From contig DATKPC010000045.1 in the NCBI GenBank assembly GCA_035524275.1, positions 18,151 through 82,150 of the forward strand: a DNA stretch of 64,000 nucleotides, given 5' to 3'. This DNA is from DATKPC01 sp035524275. GTDB lineage: Bacteria; Pseudomonadota; Gammaproteobacteria; Burkholderiales; Burkholderiaceae_F. The first letter of the stretch is position 1, and each line of letters opens with the position of its first letter. Below the pieces are notes generated by a model. That model made no database searches. It had not been told where the DNA came from and was given only the letters and a program-made list of their open reading frames with translations. The translations under genes were made by a program, and so were the position numbers. Positions 43,664-51,349 of the stretch are shown here, one piece after another.

Positions 43664-45286
43664 TCAGTGGACGACGACCCATTTGAGCGGCATGTAGTTG
43701 TCCGGCCGTTGCACGAGCTCGACATTGCGACGGATTCCCCAGGACAACGCCTGCTGGTGCAGCGGGATGTGCCCGATCTCGTCCTGGTGGATCTTCATGG
43801 CCTCGCGGATCTCGTCGTTGCGGCGCGCCGGATCGCCCTCGGACGAGATCCTGTCGACGAGCTCGTCGAAGCGGGCGTTGCTCCAGGAGCCGAGATTGAA
43901 CTGGCCGCGCCCGGAGGACGGATCGGGCGTCGCCATCAGCGAATTGAGCGCATCCAGCGCATCGATCGTGCTCGGGGTCCATCCGAGCATGTAGAACGAG
44001 GTGTTGCGCGACAGGATCTTCGGGAAGTAGTTGCCCTTGGTCTCCGCGGTCAGGCTGACCTTGATGCCGATCTTCGCGAGCATCGACGCAACCGCCTTGC
44101 AGATCTCCTCGTCGTTGACGTAGCGGTCGTTCGGGCAGTTCATCCCGACCTCGAACCCGTCGCCGTAGCCGGCTTCCGCGAGCAGCTTGCGCGCCGCCTC
44201 GACGTCGTAGGGCAGGCGCCTGTTCAGGTCCGCGACCCAGCCCTTGACGGCCGGGGCGATCATCAGGCCGCTCGGCGTCGAGGCGCCGCGCATCACGGCG
44301 CGCTGGATCGCGTTGACGTCGATCGCCTGGTAGAAGGCCTGGCGAACGCGCTTGTCCTTGAACGGATTCTTCCCCTTGACGCTGGAGAACAGCAGCTCGT
44401 CGCGCTTCTGGTCCATCCCGAGGAAGATCGTCCGCAGTTCCGGGCCCTGCAGCATCCGGAGGCTCGGGTCGGCCGCGAGGCGCGCGACGTCCTGCGCCGG
44501 CACCGGTTCCATCATGTCGACCTCGCCCGACAGCAGCGCCGCGACGCGGGTCGCGGGATTGCCGATCGGCGTGAAGATCGCCTCATCGACGTTCGTCGGG
44601 ATCGACTTGTCCCAGTAGTTCGGGTTGCGCGCCAGCGTCGTGCGCGTGCCCGGCTCGCGGGCCTTGAGCCGGAACGGCCCGGTGCCGTTGGCCCGGAACG
44701 ACGCGGTGTTCTCGATGCCCTTGCGCTTGTCGACCGGATGCTCGGCGCGGTTCGCCTCGCACCACTTGCGGCTCATGATGAAGAAGTTGGGCAGGATGTC
44801 CGGCAGGATCGGATAGGGCGCGCTCGTGACGATGTCGATCGCGTGGTCGTCGATGCGGCGGATCTCGGCGATCGGCTGCACGTAGGTCTTCATGTCGGAG
44901 CCCTCGCCGCGCGACCGCTGCCACGAGAAGATCACGTCGTCGGCGCCGAACGGCGTGCCGTCGTGGAATGTCACGCCGCGCCGGAGATTGAAGCGCCAGA
45001 CGGTCGGCGACGTCTGCTTCCAGTCGGTCGCCAGCCCCGGTAGCAGCTCGAGCTTCGGACCGCGCGCCACCAGCCCCTCGTAGATGTTGGCGTCGATCGA
45101 GATCTGCAGCGTCTCGTTGAGCGAGTGCGGATCCATCGACAGCGCGTCGCCCTGGTTCGCGAATCGGAACGTCGCCGCCGGCGCCATCGACGCCGCGAGC
45201 ACGGCGACCGCGGCCGCGGTCGCCCGGACGCCGCCGATCCCCCTGGACCGCCGGACCGCCGGCGTCGACCTCGTCGTGGATTCCAT
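43664..45286 (-). CDS. dppA: Peptide ABC transporter periplasmic binding protein DppA/OppA
   Basis: A 540-residue SBP_bac_5 protein with a long N-region and signal peptide (ATAAAVAVLAASMAPAATFRFA). Family blocks: GDALSMDPHSLNETL, LLPGLATDW, WRFNLRRGVTFHDGTPFGADDVIFSWQR, TGPFRLK, RVRQAFYQAIDVNAI and GMNCPNDRY. It binds di-/oligopeptides or similar ligands in the periplasm. GAGGGGGG precedes the ATG. It lies between dppB and dppC, an order less common than dppABCDF. Confidence 0.93.
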   Translation of the reverse strand: MESTTRSTPAVRRSRGIGGVRATAAAVAVLAASMAPAATFRFANQGDALSMDPHSLNETLQISIDANIYEGLVARGPKLELLPGLATDWKQTSPTVWRFNLRRGVTFHDGTPFGADDVIFSWQRSRGEGSDMKTYVQPIAEIRRIDDHAIDIVTSAPYPILPDILPNFFIMSRKWCEANRAEHPVDKRKGIENTASFRANGTGPFRLKAREPGTRTTLARNPNYWDKSIPTNVDEAIFTPIGNPATRVAALLSGEVDMMEPVPAQDVARLAADPSLRMLQGPELRTIFLGMDQKRDELLFSSVKGKNPFKDKRVRQAFYQAIDVNAIQRAVMRGASTPSGLMIAPAVKGWVADLNRRLPYDVEAARKLLAEAGYGDGFEVGMNCPNDRYVNDEEICKAVASMLAKIGIKVSLTAETKGNYFPKILSRNTSFYMLGWTPSTIDALDALNSLMATPDPSSGRGQFNLGSWSNARFDELVDRISSEGDPARRNDEIREAMKIHQDEIGHIPLHQQALSWGIRRNVELVQRPDNYMPLKWVVVH

Positions 45287-45349
45287 CTCGACCCCCCTCG
45301 TGGTTCCTGCGGCGCCACCGCTCCCGCGCGACGCGTCCGCGGACTGCGG

Positions 45350-45389
45350 CGACAACGGTGTCAACGTCGTCAACGGTGACAACGGCGAA
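45350..45389. repeat. 9-bp tandem repeat upstream of dppA
   Basis: Four successive 9-mers ending CAACG (GCGACAACG, GTGTCAACG, TCGTCAACG, GTGACAACG) lie in the 137-bp gap between dppB and dppA. It may be a local slippage product or an operator array; no function can be assigned. Confidence 0.5.
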
Positions 45390-45423
45390 TGATATCGACC
45401 CTGCAAGTTGCGGGCCGGACGCG

Positions 45424-46407
45424 TCAACGGATCGCGCTTCCGCGTTCGCCGCGCAATCGCGGATCGACCGCCAGGTAGAGGACGTCGACGATGAAATTGA
45501 GCGCGACGAAGACGAGCGCGATCAGGCACAGGTAGGCCGCCATCACCGGGATGTCGGCGAACTGCACCGACTGGATGAAGAGCAGCCCCATGCCGGGCCA
45601 CTGGAAGACCGTCTCGGTGACGATCGCGAACGCGATGATCCCGCCCAGCTGCAGCCCGGCGATCGTGATGACCGGGACCAGCGTGTTCTTCAGCGCGTGG
45701 CCGAAATGCACCGCGCGGTCCGTCAGGCCGCGGGCCCGCGCGAAGCGTATGTAGTCGGCGCGCAGCACCTCCAGCATTTCGGCGCGGACGAGGCGCATGA
45801 TCAGCGTCAGCTGGAACAGCGCCAGCGTCACCGACGGCAGCACCAGGTGGCGCCAGCCGTCCCAGGTGAGCAGCCCCGACGTCCACCATCCGACGGCCAC
45901 TGTCGCGCCGCGGCCGAACGAGGGCAGCCAGCCGAGGACGACCGCGAACAGCAGGATCAGCAGGATCCCGATCAGGAAGGTCGGCAGCGAGACGCCGATC
46001 AGCGATATCGCCAGGAGGAACTGCGACAGCAGCGTGCCGCGGCGCAGCGCCGTGAGGACGCCGAGCGGAATGCCGACGGCCAGCGCGATCGTCGCGGCGC
46101 AGAAGGACAGTTCCAGCGTCGCCGGCAGGCGTTCGGCGATCAGCGACGAGACCTTCCGCCCCTGGCGCAGGCTGAGTCCGAATTCGCCCTGCAGTGCATG
46201 GCGCGCGAATCGCCCGAACTGCACCAGCGCAGGCTGGTCCAGCCCGAGGTCGGTGCGCAGCTGCGCCCGCTCCTGGGGCGTCGCGTCCTGGCCGAGCATC
46301 TGGTTCACCGGGTCGCCGACGTACTGGAACAGCGCGAACGCGACGAGCGCCACGACCAGCATCACGAGGCCGGCCTGCAGCAGCCGATTGACGACGAAGG
46401 CGAGCAA
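45424..46407 (-). CDS. dppB: Dipeptide ABC transporter permease DppB
   Basis: A 327-residue inner-membrane protein with six helices. FVVNRLLQAGLVMLVVALVAFALFQ is the first helix, DLGLDQPALVQFGRFARHALQGEFGLSLR the family periplasmic block, and ADYIRFARARGLTDRAVHFGHALKNTLVPVI the EAA loop. First gene of the dpp operon; the gap to the hypothetical gene upstream is only about 20 bp, so the operon may begin there. Confidence 0.94.
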   Translation of the reverse strand: MLAFVVNRLLQAGLVMLVVALVAFALFQYVGDPVNQMLGQDATPQERAQLRTDLGLDQPALVQFGRFARHALQGEFGLSLRQGRKVSSLIAERLPATLELSFCAATIALAVGIPLGVLTALRRGTLLSQFLLAISLIGVSLPTFLIGILLILLFAVVLGWLPSFGRGATVAVGWWTSGLLTWDGWRHLVLPSVTLALFQLTLIMRLVRAEMLEVLRADYIRFARARGLTDRAVHFGHALKNTLVPVITIAGLQLGGIIAFAIVTETVFQWPGMGLLFIQSVQFADIPVMAAYLCLIALVFVALNFIVDVLYLAVDPRLRGERGSAIR

Positions 46408-46428
46408 CGGCGGCTCCGCGTCGCGACG

Positions 46429-46977
46429 TCAGCGCTTGTCAGCGCCGTCGACCGGGACGACCATCAGCGCGACGTCGACGTCCGCCAGTCGCGGTTCGTC
46501 ATCCAGCGCTTCGACGCTCACGACGTAGCTGCCCGGCTCGAGCCGCACGCGCTGCAGCTGGAGCCAGATGGCGGCGTTGTCGCGCGACCGCTGCGGCTCG
46601 GCCGTGATGCGGCGATTGAACACCTCGACGCTGCGCGCATCGGCCTGCCGCGCGACGATGACCGACAGCGAGAGACCGCGCCCGCGGCGCGCCGGATCGG
46701 TTCCGCTGCCGGCGATGCCGTCGACGAGGGCCGAGATGCGGTAGAAGTCGCCGAGCTCGCGACCGCGCGGCAGCGGGAAGGCGAGGCGGATGTCCCAGTC
46801 GCCCTCGCCGGTCGCCTCGACGGTCTGCGACACGATCGTTCCCGCCTTGTCGGCGCGAAACCGGACGAACGTCGGATCGGCGGCGCAGGCCAGCAACGCG
46901 AACGACGCGGCAATCGCGATCGCAAGCCACCCCGGCGTCACGAACCGCCCGCGGCGGCACGGCACGGTGGCGATCAT
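46429..46977 (-). CDS. Hypothetical lipoprotein (DUF5625-like)
   Basis: A 182-residue protein with a hydrophobic N-terminus ending in a lipobox (FALLACAADP), so probably membrane-attached in the periplasm. The rest is beta-rich: GDWDIRLAFPLP, RRITAEPQRSRDNAAIWLQLQRVRLEPGSYVVSVEALDDEP. The ending pattern L.PG.Y.v...d.P resembles DUF5625, a loose impression. It is followed by dppB after 21 bp. Function unknown. A start at 47031 would place 18 residues ahead of the signal. Confidence 0.6.
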   Translation of the reverse strand: MIATVPCRRGRFVTPGWLAIAIAASFALLACAADPTFVRFRADKAGTIVSQTVEATGEGDWDIRLAFPLPRGRELGDFYRISALVDGIAGSGTDPARRGRGLSLSVIVARQADARSVEVFNRRITAEPQRSRDNAAIWLQLQRVRLEPGSYVVSVEALDDEPRLADVDVALMVVPVDGADKR

Positions 46978-47100
46978 CGATGGCCCGCCTGCATGGTCGA
47001 TTCCTTTCCGCGATCTCCAGTCCGCGCGCACGTTACACGAGATGACGCGCGCGCCGCGACGGCCGACGCGAAGAGGCCGCCGTGGTCGCGTCGCCGGCGG

Positions 47101-47230
47101 CCCTCTCCCCCACCCCTCTCCCGCTTCGCGGGCGAGGGGCGATCCGTCGTCGAAACTCGTGACGTCGTCGCCACGGCCGACGCCGGAACTCCCCGCGCCC
47201 GCGAAGCGGGAGAGGGGCGGGGGGAGAGGG
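47101..47230. repeat. REPIN/MITE-like palindromic element, copy 4
   Basis: 130-bp copy in the 308-bp divergent gap (46978-47285). Left arm as in copies 2 and 5 (CCCTCTCCCCCACCCC); the right arm has diverged slightly (CCCCGCGCCCGCG). Spacer CCGTCGTCGAAACTCGTGAC... GCCGG on the plus strand. Nothing else recognisable occupies this gap. Confidence 0.88.
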
Positions 47231-47285
47231 CATCGACGTCACGCGCCGACGCCGCGCTTGCCTGTGGCACAGTTCGAGCCTCACC

Positions 47286-48044
47286 ATGCCGCGCAACCTG
47301 CTTGCGATCGTCGCCCTTCAGGCCCTGACGCTCGCCGCCGCCCGGGTCGTCGAGCGCCGCCTCCCGGGCGCCCGCGGCAGCGCCGCCGTGGCGTGGCCGC
47401 TCGCCGCCTGCATCGGCGCGCTTTTCGGCGCGATGATGGATCTCGTACTGGGCGCCGCCGGCGTCTTCGCCTACCTGCCGGCCGGCGCCGGCACGGTGCC
47501 GGTCGAGCCGCGCCGCCTCCCGGTCGCGGTGCTCGCGCTCAATGCCGTCGCGTCCTACGGCTTGGCCGCGGTGACGGTCGCGCCGCTGGCGACCGCGATC
47601 GTCGGGCGGGGGCGACTCGCGCCCGCCTGGACGTGGTGGCTTGCGGCCGGCGCGCTTGTCGGCGCCGTCGGCGCCAGCGCGCTGCCGCGCGCCGGCGTGC
47701 CGCTGCTGTTCGCGTGGGGCGTCCTGATCGTCTCCGGCGCCGAGCTGGCGCTGGCGCGGAGGGACCGGATCGGCCCGGTCGCGGCGCTCGCGGCACGACG
47801 GGATCCGCGACCGCTCGCCGTGCTCGTCGCCTGCAGCGCCGCCGTCGGCGCCTGCTACGAAGCGGCGAACGTCGCCTTCCCGTTCTGGGCCTGGCTGCCG
47901 GGCTCCACGTGGTTTGCCGGCTCCGATTCGCGCCGCATCCTGCTCGCCGCGCTTGTTGCGATGTTCGGATACGTCGTACTGTTCCATCCTATCGTGTCGC
48001 TGATGTGCCTTCTGGCACCGCAGCAGAAAGACGGGGGGCGATGA
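47286..48044 (+). CDS. Hypothetical multi-pass membrane protein
   Basis: A 252-residue protein with about six to seven predicted helices (VAWPLAACIGALFGAMMDLVLGAAGVFAYLPA, VLALNAVASYGLAAVTVAPLA, WTWWLAAGALVGAVGASAL, RRILLAALVAMFGYVVLFHPIVSLMCLL). No motif I recognise. Its stop overlaps the start of the next gene (ATGA), so the two are translationally coupled. First gene of a four-gene cluster with a membrane/vWA-like pair. Confidence 0.7.
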   Translation: MPRNLLAIVALQALTLAAARVVERRLPGARGSAAVAWPLAACIGALFGAMMDLVLGAAGVFAYLPAGAGTVPVEPRRLPVAVLALNAVASYGLAAVTVAPLATAIVGRGRLAPAWTWWLAAGALVGAVGASALPRAGVPLLFAWGVLIVSGAELALARRDRIGPVAALAARRDPRPLAVLVACSAAVGACYEAANVAFPFWAWLPGSTWFAGSDSRRILLAALVAMFGYVVLFHPIVSLMCLLAPQQKDGGR

Positions 48045-48409
48045 GCAACGGCACGAACGCGGACGTGCAGCCGCGCGCGGAGCTTTCGGCGACGGCGAGG
48101 CGACGCATCGCGTTGCTGGCGTTCGCCGGCGGCATGCTGTTCGCCGCGTCCTACCTTGCCGTGCTGATCTATTGGTCGTGGCAGGACAGCTCGTGGATGC
48201 TGCCGATCGTCCGCGACCATTTCGCGGCGGTCGTCGGCGGTCCGTGCTCCGCGTTCGCGGCCCTGCTGCTCGTCCTGCTGCTGCGCTACACGGTCGGACC
48301 GATCGAGATCAGCGGTCTCGGGTTCGAGTTCAAGGGCGCGGCTGGCCCGATCATCCTGTGGATCTTCACGTTCCTTGCGATGGTCGCGGCGATCAAGATG
48401 CTCTGGTAG
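48041..48409 (+). CDS. Small hypothetical membrane protein
   Basis: A 122-residue protein with three hydrophobic stretches: IALLAFAGGMLFAASYLAVLIYW, HFAAVVGGPCSAFAALLLVLLL and IILWIFTFLAMVAAIKMLW. Between them is VGPIEISGLGFEFKGAAGP, a block I have seen in small uncharacterised bacterial membrane proteins. Function unknown. Overlaps the preceding gene by 4 bases. Confidence 0.7.
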   Translation: MSNGTNADVQPRAELSATARRRIALLAFAGGMLFAASYLAVLIYWSWQDSSWMLPIVRDHFAAVVGGPCSAFAALLLVLLLRYTVGPIEISGLGFEFKGAAGPIILWIFTFLAMVAAIKMLW

Positions 48410-48728
48410 TCCCACGGGGTGTCCGCTAGTCCGATCGCATGAAACGGGCGAACCCGCCCTCGTGCCGGTCGATCCCACGCCTCGCGCCTGGGTGAGAGTC
48501 CCCCCTCCCACCCGTCGGGTGGAAACCACCGCCAGCTTTGCGCGGGGCCGATTGCCCATTGGCAACGTACCGCATTCATGCGGTAATGAATTGCGTCCCA
48601 CGAAGTTCGTCCCACGAATATGTAAGCGCGATGGCCGCGCCGCTCGTTGCGGCCCTGACGGCTGTCGCCATGAGGCAGCAGGACGACGCGCGCGCGGCCG
48701 CGAGCCTTCGTTAAGAGGAGCGATTCGG
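48410..48728. other. Structured intergenic region of unknown role
   Basis: A 319-bp gap with no credible gene. It holds several small hairpins (GGGCGAACCCGCCC near 48447; CACCC/GGGTG and GGTGG-AAA-CCACC near 48510-48530; CCGCATTCATGCGG near 48570) and an 11-bp direct repeat CGTCCCACGAA at 48594-48604 and 48608-48618. It ends with an AAGAGGAG ribosome site. It does not match a riboswitch or RNA family I can recall. Confidence 0.4.
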
Positions 48729-50414
48729 ATGGTCGATCTACTGTTGGCGCATGCAAGCGACATCGCCCTCGTCGTCGCCGCATTCGCGGCCATCGCGGCG
48801 ATCCTGGCGACCGGCTGGGAGGCGATCGCGCTGAGGGTGCAGTCGGCCTGGCACTCGATACCGCTCGTCGGCGGCATCGCCTGGCTGGCGCGGCGCGAGC
48901 GGCGCCGCGAGGGCATGGAGCGCATGGGCTCGCAATCGTCGGCCGTCGTCGCGCTGTGCGGCAGCTACGCCCGCTTCATCCGCGTGCTGAACCGCGCCGA
49001 CTACGACAACAACATGAACTACCTGCGCAAGGCCGGCGACCTCGGGCGCAAGCCGTTCCCCTCGGTGCTGTGGGTCGTCATCTTCTCGATGGTGCTCGTG
49101 GAGGCCGCCGGACTGGCCTACGTGCTGGCCGGCTGGACGCTGCCCGGCGCCTCCGAATTCGCGCAGCGGATCGCCGCCGGCGGCATCGGCTTCCTGATCG
49201 CGGTGATCCTCGTGTTCTTCACGCACTGGGCCGGCGTCGAGATCTACCACTCGAAGCTTTACCGGCGCGACCGGCGCGAATGGCTCGCGGCGGGACGCCA
49301 GGGCGCGCTCTTCGGGCCTGACCTGAGCCTCAACGATGCGCAGAACGTCGACGACGGCGAGCCGGCGTTCCGCCAGCGCGCGACGCGCGGCCACGGCAAG
49401 TCGAGCTACGTGCTCACGACGATCACGATGATCATGGTGCTCGCGGTCGGCAGCGGCGCGGCGTTCGTCCGTGGCCAGGTGCTGGAGCAGGAGCTCGTGC
49501 TCGAGCAGGCGACGCGGCAGCACACGCTGCTGCGGTTCGAGCTCGACGGGGCGGATACGACGGCCGCGGCGGGCGAGCGCGCCGCGGCGGAGCAGCGCGT
49601 CGTGCAGCAGGAGGTCGAGATCAAGCGCCGCGGCGGCTGGGGGACGCTCATCATCCTCGCCGTGATCTTCTTCTTCCTGCAGCTGCTCGGCATCTTCTTC
49701 GGCTATCGCTATTCGTTCAACGGCCGGCTGAGCCGCGACGCCTACCGCGCGCTGATGGCCGACCGCTTCAGTTCGTACAGCGAACTGCTGCAGTACTACG
49801 ACCGGATCGCGGACGTCGCGCAGAGCAAGGTCGAGCGCCTGCAACAGCTGCTCGAACGCAAGCATGGCGGAGGCATGGGGCGCTCGCTCGGTCTGCACTA
49901 CACGTTCCGCGACTACCTCCAGACGCGCGAAGCGCATCGGCGCGACAAGCCGCTCGGCGGCGAGCCGGAAGGCGCCGACGCGAGCGACGCAGGCGTCGCC
50001 GGCGGGGAGGCGGCCCCGCCTGCGCACGCCGAGACGACGCCCGCGCCGATTGGCGTGGCGACGGAGACGCCATTGCAGGCCGCCGCGGACGCGGCGGCGC
50101 CGGTCGCGACGGCCGCCGGGCCGGCGCTTCGCGCCGCATCGACGACCGGCGGCGACGTGCCGACCGGATCGCCGATCGGCTCGGCGGCGGATTCGCCGGC
50201 CGATGCGTCGACCGATGCGTCGACCGATGCGCCGCCGGCCGGGATCTTCCCGCCCCACCGCTTCGACGCGCCGCTGGCGGCCGTCACCAGTGCGCGTGCA
50301 CAGCTGGAACTCGCGGAAAAGCTGGAGCGCCAGCGCGCGGCCGAACGCGCGACGCGCACCCGGACGACCTCGCGACGTCGCGCGGCGACGCAGCCCGAAT
50401 CGGAACCCGGCTAG
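48729..50414 (+). CDS. Hypothetical polytopic membrane protein with disordered C-terminal tail
   Basis: A 561-residue protein. Helices: residues about 4-30, 115-140 (VLWVVIFSMVLVEAAGLAYVL), 155-180 (IGFLIAVILVFFTHWAGVEIYH), 230-250 (LTTITMIMVLAVGSGAAFV) and 305-330 (LIILAVIFFFLQLLGIFFGYRY). A predicted coiled coil (about 255-300) lies between the last two helices. The tail (about 400-561) is Ala/Thr/Pro/Asp-rich with DASTDASTDA repeats and a basic end. The strong AAGAGGAG site fixes the start. The next gene, a vWA-like periplasmic protein, starts 4 bp later. Function unknown. Confidence 0.75.
   Translation: MVDLLLAHASDIALVVAAFAAIAAILATGWEAIALRVQSAWHSIPLVGGIAWLARRERRREGMERMGSQSSAVVALCGSYARFIRVLNRADYDNNMNYLRKAGDLGRKPFPSVLWVVIFSMVLVEAAGLAYVLAGWTLPGASEFAQRIAAGGIGFLIAVILVFFTHWAGVEIYHSKLYRRDRREWLAAGRQGALFGPDLSLNDAQNVDDGEPAFRQRATRGHGKSSYVLTTITMIMVLAVGSGAAFVRGQVLEQELVLEQATRQHTLLRFELDGADTTAAAGERAAAEQRVVQQEVEIKRRGGWGTLIILAVIFFFLQLLGIFFGYRYSFNGRLSRDAYRALMADRFSSYSELLQYYDRIADVAQSKVERLQQLLERKHGGGMGRSLGLHYTFRDYLQTREAHRRDKPLGGEPEGADASDAGVAGGEAAPPAHAETTPAPIGVATETPLQAAADAAAPVATAAGPALRAASTTGGDVPTGSPIGSAADSPADASTDASTDAPPAGIFPPHRFDAPLAAVTSARAQLELAEKLERQRAAERATRTRTTSRRRAATQPESEPG
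50202..50237 (+). repeat. 12-bp coding tandem repeat
   Basis: Two exact copies of GATGCGTCGACC and a third degenerate one encode the DASTDASTDA run in the disordered tail of the membrane protein. A possible slippage hotspot; multiples of 12 keep the frame. Confidence 0.7.
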
Positions 50415-50418
50415 CAGC

Positions 50419-51327
50419 ATGGCCCCGTCCGCCCGATCCTGCTGGCGGCGCGGCGCCGTCGCCGCCGCATGCCTCGCCGCCGGCGCCGCGTTCGCGCAGG
50501 AGCCGCGCGACCACGCCATTCCGTCGTGCTACGAGCAGCTGCGCGACTTCGCGCCGCGCGAGACCACCGGCGACCTCACGGTGATCGTCGACCAGACGAC
50601 GTTCCTCGACGCCCGGATGCGGCAGATCATCCACGAGACGGTCGATCGCCTCGTGCGCCCCGGGACCCGGATCTCGATCGCCGTATTTTCCGCCTACGTC
50701 GACGGCCGCTACCTCGACGTCCTCGCCTCCGGCCAGACCGAGACCGCCATCGATGCGAAGCAGCGGGACTTCGTCCCGAAGCGCGAATTGCGCCAGAACG
50801 ACCAGTGCCTCGCCGACCAGCTCGCGTTCGCCCACCGACTCGTCGCGAAGACGCTGGACGCCGCGTTCGCGGGCATCGATCCGAACATCGTGCGCAGCGA
50901 CATCCTGGCGGCGCTGCGCGACATCGGACGCCGCGTCGCCGAAGCTCCCTCCGGCAACCGGATGGTCATCGTCGTTTCCGACATGCTGGAGAATTCGTCG
51001 ATCACGAGCTTCTACCAGGGCAGCCGGCTGCGCGACGTCGATCCGAAGGTCGAACTGAAGAAGACGTTGGACGCCGGCGTGCGCGCCGATTTCGCCGGAG
51101 CACGCGTCGTCGTCATCGGAGCCGGGATCGTGTCCGACAAGGCGACCGACGGGCGCTCGTACCGCGACCCGCGCGCGATGCTCGACCTGGAGGATTTCTG
51201 GCGGCGCTGGTTCGCCGCGAGCCACGGCGACATCGTCGAGTTCGGCAAGCCCACGCCGCTGGTGGAGATCGGCTGGGCGCCACCGCCGCCGGCGGGCGCG
51301 TCCGCATCGGTCGCGGCGGCGCACTGA
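50419..51327 (+). CDS. Exported von Willebrand factor A-like protein
   Basis: A 302-residue protein with a signal peptide (RRGAVAAACLAAGAAFA). LTVIVDQTTFLD places Asp58 where a vWA MIDAS (DxSxS) Asp would be, but with DQT in its place, so the metal site is degenerate. A second vWA-like strand is RMVIVVSDMLENSS (about 181-194), followed by ARVVVIGAGIV. The body resembles a Rossmann-like vWA fold. It follows the membrane protein gene by 4 bp, so the pair likely form a complex across the inner membrane. Function unknown. Confidence 0.72.
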   Translation: MAPSARSCWRRGAVAAACLAAGAAFAQEPRDHAIPSCYEQLRDFAPRETTGDLTVIVDQTTFLDARMRQIIHETVDRLVRPGTRISIAVFSAYVDGRYLDVLASGQTETAIDAKQRDFVPKRELRQNDQCLADQLAFAHRLVAKTLDAAFAGIDPNIVRSDILAALRDIGRRVAEAPSGNRMVIVVSDMLENSSITSFYQGSRLRDVDPKVELKKTLDAGVRADFAGARVVVIGAGIVSDKATDGRSYRDPRAMLDLEDFWRRWFAASHGDIVEFGKPTPLVEIGWAPPPPAGASASVAAAH

Positions 51328-51349
51328 AGCCGGCGCGCGGCCGCGCACG

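Noticed and set aside
45358..47328. 656-residue open frame on the plus strand over dppB
   Set aside because: Antisense shadow of dppB and the lipoprotein gene.
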